Origin: Chrysomallon squamiferum
Taxonomy: Eukaryota > Mollusca > Gastropoda > Neomphalida > Peltospiridae
Length of the DNA: 64,000 nt
Direction of reading: 5' to 3'
NCBI GenBank assembly: GCA_012295275.1
Contig: CM022672.1
Span: 5,958,943-6,022,942 of the forward strand
Shown one piece after another: positions 1 to 38,002 of this stretch. The position numbers and the translations under genes are program-made. Positions within the stretch are counted from its first letter, which is position 1. The number at the start of each line of letters is the position of its first letter. The notes beneath the pieces were generated by a model. It had not been told where the DNA came from and searched no databases. It saw only the letters and a program-made list of their open reading frames with translations.

Positions 1-428
1 ACGTGTCAATGAAAATAACGAAAGAAAGATGTTTTTAACAGTATAGCAGTTTGTCCAGGTGGTCACTCATCAGGAACGTAAGTTGATGTAATGCGATTAA
101 CACCATTCTTGTCTTCAGGATAATCGTATTAACGTCACACCAACCACGTCAGGCGTAGTAGCTACGTCTAACTGCGAGTGACGCCTACAGCGACATCGTT
201 TGGTGAGCACGTAAACACAGTTCGATTAGGGTGAAATGGAATTTAAAAGATGTTATCAGAGATTATGAAGAACCTATAACGTTAACAAGTTCGCAGACTT
301 CGGAAAAATCAATATTTTCTAAGAATTCGACTCATTTTAAATCCATTTTTAAAAAAAAAAAATTCTGAGAAAAAGAAATCTTGAAATGAATTAATATTGG
401 TTTAACGACTCTTCGACTCATTTTAAAT

Positions 429-462
<34 letters not shown>

Positions 463-993
463 CAAAGTAATTAATGACAAGTAATCTTTTTTTTTTTTTT
501 TTTTTTAAATTCTGTATTATCGTCTTGTGAAAGAGAAAACTAATTACCACTACTTTACAGATCACCGACTGGGGTTTTAGTTTGTCCAACACCAGCAAGA
601 ACTGCTCCTTATTTTACATTTGCCATAGACAAGAAAAAAAACAGAAAAAAAACACCAGTATCTGTCACGAGATATTAGAAACAGAACGGGACACAACTGT
701 TCACGCTGTTAGAAACACACTCAGCGATCTCAAACAAATTCTCTAATCGCTTATAACGCAGACTGTTACAGATAATTCCTTATCTGACATGTGTTGTCAG
801 ACAGATGTCTTTTGACGCTTATTCCACGACGGTATAAAAAACATATACAACTTGAAAATCGTTCACGCACACATCGAGAAAAAATAGAGCACCAAGCTCA
901 TATCCTCTGTCCGTGTTAATCAGATGTATATTTATATATGTTGCTTTGCTTTTAGAAACAAGAGAGGACCTTTTTTTTTTAAATTATTATTCA

Positions 994-1060
<67 letters not shown>

Positions 1061-1844
1061 TAAATAAAATAAAATAACAACAAAATAAATAAATACATAA
1101 ATAAATAAATAAATAAAAAAAAAAAAAAATAAAATAAAATAAGAAAGCTGAAGGAATATTATAGGAAATAATAATCAAAGCAACAACAACGACAACAACA
1201 ACACCCTCAAAATAAAAAAATAATAACAACTAAAAACAAAATTAATGAAACAATCAAAAATAAATAAAAAAAGTTCTACAAATAGTTCTACAAATAGTTC
1301 TACAAACGGTTCTACAAACGTTTCTACATAACTGGTATTTGTGCACTGACGGATGACGTAAATGAAGATTACACACTATGTAAAGCTTCACTGAGGCAGA
1401 TAAAGACTTTGTCTCTAATCCTCTTAACCACTGACACATCGAGACAAGTACGATATCTGCACTGCGTAGGCACGACAACCGTGCTTAGACTTTCAAAATG
1501 TCGACTGAATTCGATATCGGAGGACGTCATTATCGAAATATCCACAGGTTAAATGTGTAATTTTGCCGTCTCTATCTCGTCATTACGGTAGAATGTATCG
1601 GAGAACGCGGTATTTTGATGGCAGCAGACGCACGCACACACGCACACACACACAGTGTGTTAGCTGTTACTGGAAATGTCTGACAGTGATTTGACTTAAA
1701 AACAAACGTTATCACCTCGGCAGGCCTGGGTAATGTAATAATGCCAAACACCAATCATCTGTCATCTACCCATTGTAACAGCATTACTGGCCCCCCAGGG
1801 CACGAGAATGCACGGGGGACACTGAGTACACAATTATTTAAATG

Positions 1845-1881
<37 letters not shown>

Positions 1882-1990
1882 CATATACATACATGATATA
1901 GACATGTTATCGATATCACATTATGGTGCTAAAAATCAAAGATAGACTTATGATGATTTCTACAGGGTTCTTATTGCGGAAATTACACAC

Positions 1991-2071
<81 letters not shown>

Positions 2072-2765
2072 CAGTTCTTTTGAATAAAATCGATAATTGA
2101 AATTGTATGAGCAGCTATGAAAAAAGCAACTATGAAAGTCCCAGTGGACAAACATCGATGCACATATTCTATTTTTCCCATCATAAGGTTGAATTATTTA
2201 TTATGATGTTACTAATTAATTTTGTGTTATTTTCAGGGTTTTTTTTTCTTTCGTTTCGTTTTAAAGGTTTTATTTATCATTTTGTTCGTTTGGTTGTTTA
2301 TTATTATCTTTATAATCATTAAATTAAATTGTAGATACAGTGTTTATTCATATGTTCTGAATTAGTTTTTAAAAAGGTCAGTTAAAAATATAAGAATTTA
2401 ATTCAAAAATATTAATACTGATGATGATGCTGATGCTGATGATGTTGATGATGATGATGATAATGATGATACTGGTAATAAATAATTTTCTAAAAAGTAA
2501 ATCAATTCTGTATAAATGGTGTGCACGGCTGGAATGTCTAAGTCACGTTGACACACTAACACACTAACACACATCCCTCCTATCTGCTGAACAGACAAAG
2601 TGCAGTAACAGATCTAAGCATCGTGCTGAGCTTCCAGTTGAAGAATGTATGTTGTAGATCACGAGAAAAGTCAAAGGATTAAAAAGCCCATAAAGAAATC
2701 ACTGACTACTTAATATCACACAAAACAGGGAACACTATATATATATTTTAATTCTTTCCTTTCAG
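1..2765. other. 5' flank or intron of the receptor gene, no gene called
   Basis: The interval holds poly-T (430-462), ATAAATAAA repeats (1000-1140), (AT)n at 1845-1868 and (TC)n at 1992-2066, with moderately complex sequence at 1-310, 560-950 and 1330-1800. The receptor exon at 2766 starts in phase 0, so an upstream coding exon with the signal peptide must lie here or left of the window. I could not identify it. A segment at about 120-173 has an acceptor-like CTTCAG, is open in one frame and has donor-like GTGACG, but does not join 2766 in phase. Confidence 0.5.
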
Positions 2766-26411
<23,646 letters not shown>

Positions 26412-26954
26412 TTTTTGTGCTCAGATCGGAATTCACACCAGTGAATGTCACTGGTTAATTTTAAACAATTTCAAATTTATTCTTGTGACATTTACAGTTC
26501 GTGTGAAAAGATACTTATTTCTGAAAGTACCGTTCAAAGAAATAAGCTTGAACATAATCACAATACTAAATCTCAGGGAACATTAAAGAGGAAAGAAAAT
26601 TAGTTCTGAAAGAAAGAAAGAAAGAAAGAAAAAGGAAATAAATAAAGGTGAGGCAAGTCAGAACATGTTTTGAAAAGAACTAGAAATACAATTTCAGAAT
26701 TTCAAATATGTTGTTATTTCAAACGTTATAAAGTCTTTCTGTTTTACTATTGTTATTGTTCTTTTTCCTGAATAATATATATGTATATATGCACACAAAT
26801 ACACACGCACATTGGCATTTAAGAAGTCTTATAGAATTTGTCATTGTATGAAAATTAATATTTTAATAATAAAACATATAAATGTGTGTCTCTGTTGTTC
26901 TTTCAGTTTGCTTATCATCATCATCATGGTACTTTTGAAAAGCAGAATGTCTTT

Positions 26955-27009
<55 letters not shown>

Positions 27010-29592
27010 TTTTAGTTTTTTTTTTTTAAAGAAGTAAAAATGAGTGTTTGTGTGTAAATGAGCGTATATGCCCGAGTGTTGTATGTTTTTTTTTTTTTTT
27101 TTTTTAAATAAATATTCTAAACAGTTTGATTGATTAACAATCGTCTATTAATTCTTACCTAATTAAAGTCTCAAAAGGAAACCCGTTAAATTTGTCCATT
27201 AGTAACACTTTTCTCAGTCAGAAACCCCCCACGAAGCTTTACCTTTAATATAGCAATTGTCGATAATCGAAAGTGATCGATATATTTAAACGACTTCGCA
27301 TCAGGTCACGTCTTGTTCATTTCATATAGAAAAAAAGATGGAAACTGGAACATACTTTATTAAATCTTAGAATTAATTTTAAAAATCTCTAAAGTAAAAA
27401 TTATATAAATAAATAAATAAAAAAAGATTAAAAGATCAAAATTAAAAAACCAAAAGAAGGGGAAATTAAAAAAAAAAACCAAAAAAAAAAACCAAAACCC
27501 AATAACAAATGAATGGAAGAAAAATTATTTAAAGTATCGAAAAATAAGCTGCATTATTTTTGTTTAACCTGAGCTTATCCGAGTCCTGTAGCTTCAGTGC
27601 TGAATATTCCGTAACCATAATTATTTCGCTCCATACACTATAACTGAAGAAATAGAGTAATAATGTTTTTGATACTTCCGAGTTACTAGTTTACTGTTTT
27701 GTGCGACCTATATTATGAGTCATAAAAGTACTAGAGGTACCGAACCAATTATCCGGCGTTGTGAAATCCGGAAGTTTTTTCCCGACTCTATTTTCATAGT
27801 TCGCGCGCGACCGGAACTACTCTTTCAAGCCGCGTGTCGTTCATTCACTCGCCGCTATGTGCATTCGTCAATTTTCTTTATATTTTTAACATTAAAATGT
27901 TTAATAGTAATTATTTACGTATTTAGATGCCTTGGTACCAGAAAAACCGGAAAATCCAGAAATCCGGAATGCCTCAGGCCCAAGGAGTCCGGATAATTGG
28001 TCCGGTACCTGTATATGAAATAATAGTAAAACGTACCATTTAACAAATTAATATTGACTCAGCCATTTTCTTTTTGCGTTTTTATTAAATAAATAATTAA
28101 AACTGAATCTCATCGATATACTCTTTTTTTTTAAGGCCCAGGAGACTGATCCGACATTGAAATATACACATTCAGTTAGATTACTAAGTGGCAATAAGTA
28201 AGTCCCTTTTGAGACTCACGACAGCTATTAGACAAATGTTAAGGTTGTGACATTTTGATTTTTTCCACCAAGTTAATACTTCTGGGAGATTTTGTCTGAA
28301 CAAATGAACCAGGAACTGTCCATTCTATCTTTTATCATATTATTGAATGGCAAGGAATGTTTTATTAATGATGTACTATATAAAGTTTTTAACCTAAAGT
28401 TATACGGGGTCCGACGTAACAATTCTAATAATAATAATAGTAATAATATTGAAACAAAATGTACTAAAAATAAAAAATAAAATGAAAAAATAATAATAAT
28501 AAAATAAACAACTACAGATGAATATAAGTTTGCATAATTCCTTTAAGATACATATTGTCAGTTTATTAAATATTTTCTTAACAAAAGTTTGTTCTTTTAG
28601 ATAATAAATCTGTTTATCTCTGTCTTTATCTCTCTCTGATGGTTGAAGCAGCAACATATATATATATATATATTCATACATTATATATCTATTCCTCCCC
28701 ATCCCTCTCTAACTCTCTCTCTCACACTGACACAGTACAAGTTTCATGACTATGAACCAAAGAGGTGAAGAATAACTCATGTCCACATTATGAATTTTCT
28801 GTTAATCATTTTGAATCAAATTTATCTTAAGAGAATTCTCCTCTGCTGACCGTGTCTGAAAAGTAGATACCAGTTCATTGCATCTGAAACAACAAATTAT
28901 CTTCCATTACTCAGAAGTCGACTCAAATATATTTTTCTTTTTAATTTTTACATTTTTGGGTGATTTCCACCTATGTAACTTCATCCATTACAGTTATAGG
29001 TTGAGCATCTCTCTTTTGATACAGAATATTATATGACAGATTGGTTAGTTAATCTTAATTTTATGTTTGCTTCTCCGAGCATCATTACAACAGAAACATA
29101 TTTAAAATATTGCACAAAATTATCTTTGTACTAATTCTAATTATCCTGAAATTTAAGTGGTTTTACTATTTAGACATGAATTCATTCCTTAAACTATTTA
29201 ATTATTTTTCAAAATTTGATGTAATTCACATGAAAGATGCTTAACATTTAGTAATTTTAAAATTTTGATTTTATAACTCAGTGAAACTGAATCATTATTA
29301 TGAATACTGGCTGTTTATTTACATTCTGCAGTAAAATATATAAAAAATAAAAATAAAATAAAATTCTATTCCAAACAGTTTACAAAGTATATCATTTATG
29401 CAGATTATGTCTGCATTTAAACTAATTCTGATACTCAGACCAGACCATTTATCCAGCTTTCAGAATGCCAGCTTTAGAAGTGCATTAAATACAATTGTAT
29501 TATTCATTACTTTTCATTGTTTATTTTATATTTTAAAACTTAGTCCAGAAAATCAAACAATTTGTGTCTGTTAGTGCTTAGATAACTGTGTT

Positions 29593-29634
<42 letters not shown>

Positions 29635-29648
29635 GTTGTAAGCAACCC
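26412..29648. other. Convergent intergenic region, receptor and HAUS8 3' ends
   Basis: It carries the receptor 3' UTR (AATAAA at about 26640), (ATA)n at 26958-27009, the second MITE copy at 27734-28011, and (TA)n at 29597-29630 close to the HAUS8 stop. A candidate HAUS8 polyadenylation signal (TTTATT on the + strand) is at 29520. No further coding sequence is supported. Confidence 0.6.
27734..28011. mobile_element. 278-bp TA-flanked MITE-like element, copy 2 (inverted)
   Basis: This copy shares both terminal inverted repeats and much of the interior with the element at 19444, but in the opposite orientation, and is about 60 bases shorter through internal differences. TA dinucleotides flank it at 27732-27733 and 28012-28013. 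Its left end reads GAGGTACCGAACC, with two changes from the other copy, while the right end is intact. It sits in the intergenic stretch between the convergent receptor and HAUS8 genes. No coding capacity is seen. Confidence 0.85.
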
Positions 29649-32600
29649 TCACCTAGCTAACTGTTTGCCTTCCACTGTCAGAGCATTTTCTGTAGCCTTG
29701 AGAACATCTGCCATGTCAGTGACTTTTGGAGTTGCTGTTCGAGTCATGACACTCAGTTCCCCTAGTAAATGTTCACTCTCTTTGAGTGCTGCTTCCAATG
29801 AGTCTTAAAAAAAAGGAATTAAACTGAGCATACAAAAGTAATAAATTTATTTGATAACACTGTAAAGTAGCCTCATTACTTTGTTTTCATCGGCTATTAG
29901 AATATTTATTAATTTTTACATTCGTGGCCATTGGAAGTAAAATGTTCATTTAATGATATCACTAAAACACTATTGGCATATATGTATTATTTCATTAATT
30001 AATGTCTCTCTCTCTTCCTCTGAGTATTAAATATTTAGTTTGTTTCATCATACATTTTTATATTAGTGAGAAGAGATTATTTACATGCACTTTTCGAAAG
30101 ACTTTAACTGCAGACAACTTCTTGTGAAACTAAATAACACAAGTATGAACTATGAAAATATATAGTCAAGATATTTTAAGGTTATTTACAAAAGAAAAGA
30201 ACAAAATAGTCATTTGAAAGTAGTAATGTAGTGGCATTATGTATTCATAACAGCGCATAAAAAACCAAAAACACTTAGAAATGAATATATTTAAGCTACA
30301 ATATATACTAAATGTACAAAAAGGCACAAACAAAACTGTAAGCTAGAAATATACAGAACATATATAAGCAATACTATCATATACTGTATGCAATGTTACA
30401 TTAACACAAAAACTAAAACATTAGTTGGAAACATACATAGTTTATTTAACAAACACTTTTATAGACAATACATATATATTAATAAGAAATAAATAAAAAA
30501 AAAACCTGAAAGCTTGATTACTTATTTCATTGCAGTCACTCTAGGTTAGAAAAAAAGTTAAATTTTGAATTACCTTGAAACTGATCTTCATCTTCAGGCA
30601 GGTAGATTCCCTTTGTTCGTATCTGATGTCTGGTTGTGTCCAGACTGTCAGCTAAACTTTTGTGTTTAATGCTGTGTTGTGGTAAACTGGAAACTACTGG
30701 TTCTAAAGATTTTTCCTAAAGAAAAACATGCACCAAAAAAAAGAAAAAATACATAAGCTAAATCTTAAAAAAATAACATAATAATAAACAAATACCACCC
30801 CAAATAATAATAAAATAAGAAGACAGTTCTAGAATAATTATGAATACGAGCACAAGTGCATCAGATACAACATTAAATATATATTTCTGTGCATGCATAT
30901 GTAGAAACATGCCAATGCACATAAAGAATAATGCTTATGTTGTCTAAGCACAAATGTAAGTAACAGATGTCATCATTAGCAGTAAGATATCTTTCATTTA
31001 TACTTAAGTCTAGCAGGAACAATACACACTAAAAACTTTTATATACACGTGTTCTTCAGTGAAAACCCATTATGTTTCTTTGTAAGTGAGATATTTTTCT
31101 TCTACTTTCTACCAATAGGAATAGCACATAACACAGCTTATGACGTTGGCAGAGGTGGAATTTAGCTTAATTGACCACTGGTTGTTATTAATCCTCTACT
31201 GACCACAAAGCAAGCTAGTTTTTTACCACTGAACAGCTAACACAGACAAACCTGAAGTTGCAGTTGCGTGTCCAGTTTAATGTTGTGTTTCAGCCTCTCT
31301 GCATCTTTTCTCAGCTGGACAATTTGTTTTCGCTTGTCCTCAACCAAGTCCCCCAACTCTTGCATCTCTGCCTACACAATGAAGATTTGTTTAATCTACA
31401 GGCTGTATTATCAGTGATTTATAAATGTTCAGACTCAATATTATCAATGATCAATTATTAAAGAAACATTTAGTGTTATCAGCAATTAATTTATCAAACC
31501 TATTGATGCAGTATTATTAATAATTAATTTATAATATCTACTGATCCACTATTATCTATGATGATACTTTAGCAAGTGCTATTTCATAAAAACTGTCTGA
31601 AAAAAATTCTGTCTCATGAACTGTAACGAAACTAAAGGAGCCAAAGGCAGTGTTAAATTTTTTCTCCCATTTAAAATGCCCAAATGTAACAAGAAAAATA
31701 TCTAGATTCTGGATTCCTAGGTCTGAATGTAGCTAGTTAATATTTGGTTAAAATACCATTTCTTGTTTCTCTTGAATCTTGAAAGATTTCTCGGCTTGTA
31801 TGTCTAGATACAGTGACTGGAGATAACGAGCATATAACAGCTTGAGAGTCCTTTCACTCACAGACTGCTCACTTTTCTTCTGTCATAAAGAGAAGAAATA
31901 TTTTCAACAATACACTGAACACATTTCTAATGTGTAGTCATCTGACATACACATGGTTTACAAGTATACAGGTAAGGAAATCCACTGCTTGTACAAAAGG
32001 ACTATTCTTTTTATTGGTAACAAGGCATCTTTTTATAGGTTCTTTCCCATTTAACAAAAGGACACATGCCAGCCTTCATATGGGGCACTAATTCACTGTT
32101 TTTAAAGTACTGTTCAATTATTTAATATAAATCTTATTAGACAAAATGCAAGTACCTTTCCTGGCTTTTGAGCTGAACCCCTAGTTTGATATTTGCTATG
32201 ATTACTACCACCTAAAAAAAAAATGAATTTAAATATACAATTATAATCATTGAGGAACACACTACAACTTTAGGTGCTTTATTTTAACACTATTATTCTA
32301 ACAAACAACAAAAATAAAGATAATTCCTTAAAAAGAAAAAAAGAATAAAGAAAAAGAAGCACATTTTAAAAGAAACTTTTTGTTTATGCTCAACTGATAT
32401 TTCTATATGAAAATGACAGTGTGTAAAAATTACCATTTCTAAATAAAACAATAGATCTGCTACATTGTCTGTCACCTGTGAAAAAGGAAACAAATACTTT
32501 TAAAATCATCTAACTAAAAAGATACCTGCTGCTAAAATTGACATTTCGGCCTGAATAGCTGAAGCATCATGAATCAACATGGATGACACTTCGTGTGTTG

Positions 32601-35600
32601 GTGTTGATGTTTTTGCTCCTTCTGTGTTCTGTAATGGCACTACTGGTGTTTCTGGTCTTTCTTCGACAGGTTTAGGCTTCTTCTTGCGAGCTGAGCTGGG
32701 TCTTTCACTGCTGCGGTAACTAGATCGCAATGGTTCCAAACTCTGGGTCAGAACAGATCTCTTTTGACTGAATGGTCGTGGCCATGAACAGGCCCTGAAT
32801 AGTTCTGGTTCACATTTTTTAAGGATAAACTCTGAAACAGAAGATTAACTCTGGTTCATATTTCTCATGATTCATTAAAATCTCTGCTTAAATATTTAAA
32901 AAAAAATGGAGGCTAATTATACTGACCTATGTTTTTGACATATTTAAAGTAAAGAAAAGTAAAATAAAGTATAAATAATAAAATAAAATAAAATATGCTA
33001 CAATTAATTAGTTTAGTCATCACATTCAAATATCACCTGAGACACACTACAGATCACACACCTTGTCTGGCAGAAGAGAAGAACTGGCTTTCACTGTCTG
33101 TGCACTCTGCATGTATCTTGAAGGAACAAATCTTCCAGCTAAATAAATAAGTAAGTAAGTAACTAAGTAAGTAAATAATTATATTCTGAATAATAAATCA
33201 GTTGAATATTCTAATAATCATATGCATTTTTATTCAATCATTTAATTAGCATTTTTGAAACAAATAATAATAAACAGGAAACCTGTAAGTAAACATGCAG
33301 CCTAAATACTGTTTGCCACTGATATTGAAACATTTATTGAAAATGTGCATTTTCCACTCACCTTTCTTTTTAGCAGAATGTGTCATTTTCTGCTTTGAAA
33401 TGATCCTGAAATAATTAAAATAACTGACCTTAGTTTAATAATGATTATTAAAAGAATCTACTTTTCCCTGAGTAAATATTAATGCAGAAAACAAACAAAA
33501 GAGTTTCAGATGTAAAAAACATCACAAAAGCAAAACCAAAATCTAAATGTAAATAGATCTGTATTCTTTCTAAAATAATTTGTTCATTTTTTTTTTCTTT
33601 TAAAGAAATGTCTTATTTATTTCAACACATAAAATATAACACTAAAATAAAATCTTTTGCTCTTTGTAATTTAAACTGTAAATGGCTTGTAACAGTGACA
33701 GTATTCTGTAAAAGCTAGGTTAATGGTAAAATGCTGTTAAAACAAATTTTCTAAGATAGACACAGAGCAAGGTGCATAAGTCTTGACTGTTTATAATTAA
33801 CCAAAATAAAAAAATAAAAAATAAATAATTAAAAACAAAATTTAAAAAATTTGTCCTCTTTATCTCACAGGTAAAATTCAGTGATTGAGCACATTAACAA
33901 AAATAAAAAAATAAAAAAAGATTTTGCTTCTATGTGCAAAATACCTTGGCTTGGACTGAGTGACAAATTCTTGCACTGAACATACATCACTTTCACTGGT
34001 TATAGAATGAACATCATCAGCATCAGCGCCAGTTTGCTGCTTACTCTCAAGTTGCTGTTGTTGTTCCAATGTTGATGAACCGTTGGAAACATCAAAGTTA
34101 GGCTGGGATAACGTGGCTGTTGTCTCTGACCTGACTGTGTGTTCACTTCTCTCTCTGAAGGAGAATGCACAGAAACAGCTCTCCTTGCTAAGCTGTGATC
34201 CTTGTCAGGAGCTGAAATATGTAATTTTAAAAAAATCCAGAGTAAATAAAAGATCAGAACAAATCTATTCCCTTATTTTTAATATTTTTTTCAATAGTAA
34301 TAAAATGCTATTAGACAATAAAGTATATACTACTGACAACATATCCATTATTCCACCAACATGCCATCTGTCTAGTCATCAACTAACATCACTGTACAAC
34401 TCAAAAGTAACAATCATCCATCAAATCAGTTTAAACTATCATGTAATCTCCCATTCACATATAAAAAATGTTATGTTATATTCTTCATATTTAAGAAACT
34501 ATTAATAGAAAGGGACTGACATGTAATGAACACTTCAGTAATTTCATTTAAGAATTTCTCTTTAACTCTCACTGTAGTTCTTCAAAATAATTGCACAGTA
34601 TACCAGTTTGAAATGAACAATATTAAATTATGTATTTATGAGTTTCACCTTCAAAACTAAGTGTCTGCTTTCTGGATTTGTGCTGACTGCAATCAGCTGA
34701 TTCAAGAAAACTGACTTTAGGGACACCTTCTACCTGTACAGTCCATTTGCCAAATCCTTCTGAATCACTTCTTTAAAAAAAATATATATAAATTATATAT
34801 ATAAATAAAAAATCCATATAAAATACTTTGATTACTATATTAATCTTTTATAGGTTTATGTGTGTATATATATATTTTCCTACAGACTAGAAAGAAGTAG
34901 AACTGCAACAAAAAAACTCAGCAGATATTGAATTTAAGCATTATATAATAGAATTTTAATATTCACTGTACAGCTGAAAAACATAAGTAAAAAAAATTTT
35001 TAAAAAAAGAAGACAAAAACAAATGTTTGAATTAAGTTAAAATATATAAGAACCAAACTTACTTATTTTGAGACTTGTGACAGATCACTCGCACTGGTGA
35101 CTGTTCATATCCAACTACAACATCAACTTCAGCACCAGATGACTCTGTTCTTTGATATGTTGCATCGAAAACAGGCACATCAGTTCTACGTGTCCTCCTT
35201 TTGTCACCAGAAGACTGAAACAAATCTCAACAGTTTAACAGCCTGTTTTATTTAATGACACTATTAAAGTATTGTGATTATTTTTCTATTATTACGTAGT
35301 GCACTCGTCACAACCTCCTATAAAACAAGGTTTATAAAGAAAAAAAAAAAATAATAATAATATTAAAAAACCTAAATACAATTAAAAAATAACAAATTGT
35401 TATATATACAAAATAAATTTAAAAATAAGAAAAAATAAATAAAAATAACACAACAATATTTCATTAATGACCCTAAAATTACGACACTAACAATCATAAA
35501 CGTTAATTTGTTATAAAATATTTTGACTCTGTATATAATCAAAACACTACAGACAAACATGATTCACCTGAATTGTTGAATGAGGGAAACCCACTTCACT

Positions 35601-36542
35601 GTCTGACAGGTCCAGTTTGTCAGCAGGTTTTTCAGGTCTTGGCGAATGTTTCTCAAACAACCTAGGAGTATCTCTGAAAATTAGGATAGAAATAAGGATA
35701 AATAAATAAATAAATAAATAAAATAATAAAATCTTGTCAATTTTTGCTTTATGCCAGCAAAAATTTAATTTAATATTAATATTGCAATATCCCAAACAAT
35801 AAAAATTTTAATTTTATCTGGATTTTCAAAATACTTGTGAATCCAAAACCAAATTTATATTTAGTTGACATATTTGTGGAAACTGATGCAGTTAAGACAC
35901 CTGGCATCAAATCATAACACACCTAACCATAATGTAATTTTATAATAACTGTTAAGCTAACATTGTTGCACAATTCTTTAATTTTTTATGATAAATAATG
36001 AAATATTTTGATAGATGCATCACAAAACTGTGGAAAGACAAAATAAAATGTTTACACTATATTATATATAGTATATTTAATATTATAATTTACCAAAATT
36101 TGTTTTACAATTTATATACTTTTATACACCTTTTGTACATTTAAGGTTATTGAAAAAGGTATCCATTCAGTTTGAGAAATTCTAGTTTTAAATGAAGCAG
36201 TCAAAGATCTATTAGATGATGCTATAGATAAACTTATTATTATTAGTAGGGCATAATCACTTTTGTTTATTTGAACTTTTCATTTTAATAATAATACATA
36301 TAAAAGAAGGAAAAAATCTTACTTTCGTGGAGTGGCAGCTGAATCATGCTTTGAAATAACATTTGCACCTGTTAATATATTTCCAAAAAGTTTTTAAAGA
36401 AGAAAAGAAAATCAGCAATGAAAACAATATAACTGATAAAGAAAGCAAAAACCTTATTTTACTGATAAACATTTTAAATTTACTTTATAATTCTGAAAGC
36501 AGTTTTTAACAAAGTTAATTAACATGTGTAAGTATGAATGTC

Positions 36543-36594
<52 letters not shown>

Positions 36595-38002
36595 GTGATC
36601 CAAAAGATCACTTTTCCTACTGATCAAATATATGAGAAAAAAGAAAAGGAGAAGAAAAGAAAATGTCTGACAGTGACATTACTATATTCATCTCTTATAA
36701 TAAATATTAAAGTTATGTTTAAAAAAACAAACAAAAAATCATAAAGTAAACTCTATGTATTAACACACACACACTTGTCATTAGTAAATTAAAAAAAAAA
36801 AACACCAAAGAAACAGTAAATAATTTACCATCTCCTTCATTTTCTTTTAGAACGTGATGTACAGCGGGCTTAAGGGATGGATCGGTAACAAGTCTGCCTT
36901 GAGCTAAAACACAACTATAACAAAATGACATAGCATTAGTATCTTTACAAACCAATAATGTTAAATGTTAAGTTTCAATATGTGTATTTGATCATCTTTG
37001 TGTGTCAAATTGTCTAAAACAAACTAAAATTATCAGATTATGTTGTAACTGCAAATATTTCTAGCATCATATTAGTTGGGGTTTTTTGTTTTTGTTTTTT
37101 TTTGTTATCTATCATTAGGTAGTCAAGGCTTGTTTCTTAGCAACCAGTGAATCATTCTGGAGAAACTTGTTATGGTTTGAAAGGAAATTAATATTATGCC
37201 AATAAATAAATAATTTCTTCTAAAGACTAAAGCATTGATCATCCTCATCATCTTTCTCTACAGTTATTATTACTTGGTGAAATCTAATTAACATTATAAT
37301 TTAGGCCCTGCAAAGCTTCAATTCAATTCCATGTTTGTATATTCAGAATTTCAAATATTGCAGTCTCAGGACAAGTAGGAAACGAGGGTCAATCTAACAG
37401 ACCAACAGATATTAATCAACTATATACAGAGTATCGTTAAAGAAACAAACAAAAACACTTCGCATTTTCAGAAAAGAAATAAAATCCTTATAATAAATAA
37501 CCTTTTAACCAAATAATACTGTTAATAATAATAGCGTTATCATTGATATTTTTTTAGTTCCTCTTACGATGATGCTAATCACCGTATGTACTCCCAACGC
37601 AGTGGATATTTATTATCGGCTTTCTAAATCTTTTCATTCATCAGTTTCAAGTCTGATGTACTTGATTATTATCCTCGTATTCCAAATTCAGAATTGTTTT
37701 CGATTGAAAAACTGTAATCATAATTTTAAAAGAAATCTAATGATAACTCGCTCAGTAACTGGCTTAAATATGGCTAATTATTATATTATTTTACAATTAA
37801 CTTTATTAATAGTTTATATTGTGTCAGACGGCAACATGAAAATGACATCGACGTATCATGACAAAACATGAATCACTCAATCAGACACCTAATTTGAAGA
37901 TAGTTAAATTCGTATAAAATATAAAATAAAAAAGAACCTTTTCGGTTTCTGGCCAACACTGCTATGCGGAGAAGGTTTGTATAATGCACGTTTAGAGTTC
38001 AT
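29649..38002 (-). CDS. HAUS8: HAUS augmin-like complex subunit 8 homologue
   Basis: Subunit of the augmin (HAUS) complex, which recruits gamma-tubulin to spindle microtubules for branching nucleation; in vertebrates HAUS8 supplies the microtubule-binding basic N-terminus. Exons, high to low: 38002-37938 (ATG), 36914-36829, 36368-36323, 35673-35568, 35214-35063, 34770-34649, 34211-33945, 33405-33362, 33138-33062, 32830-32526, optional 32475-32434, 32211-32156, 31879-31757, 31371-31252, 30715-30574, 29803-29649 (stop). Recognition rests on AKKKAGRFVPSRYMQ, matching the basic stretch and GR-x-x-SRY motif of HAUS8, and on SLADSLDTTRH plus SEHLLGEL in the C-terminal coiled-coil region. The product is about 620 residues, longer than the roughly 410 of human HAUS8 because of a long Ser/Lys-rich N-terminal half. 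Uncertain points: one exon (33945-34211) needs a one-base frame correction, the 33062/32830 junction needs a non-obvious donor, and the final TGA overlaps a good GT donor, so another 3' exon is possible. Confidence 0.85.
32434..32475 (-). CDS. Optional 42-nt exon of the HAUS8 homologue
   Basis: A 42-base segment lies between TTTTTCACAG and GTAATT, so both splice sites look usable. Its length is a multiple of three. In the phase of the flanking exons (32526 end and 32211 start) it reads through as a short basic peptide without stops. The flanking exons also join directly in frame. Another frame of the same segment reads as a helix-like peptide but does not fit the neighbouring phases. Treat it as a possible cassette exon. 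Confidence 0.3.
36541..36591. repeat. (CA)n microsatellite in a HAUS8 intron
   Basis: Uninterrupted CA dinucleotides of about 46 bases lie in the intron between HAUS8 exons 36829-36914 and 36323-36368. It is one of few long microsatellites in this gene, whose introns are markedly less repetitive than those of the receptor gene. Confidence 0.9.

Noticed and set aside
120-201. Exon-like segment with CTTCAG acceptor and GTGAGC donor
   Set aside because: All frames hit a stop before the better donor; the shorter version (donor at 174) ends in phase 2 and cannot join the phase-0 exon at 2766.
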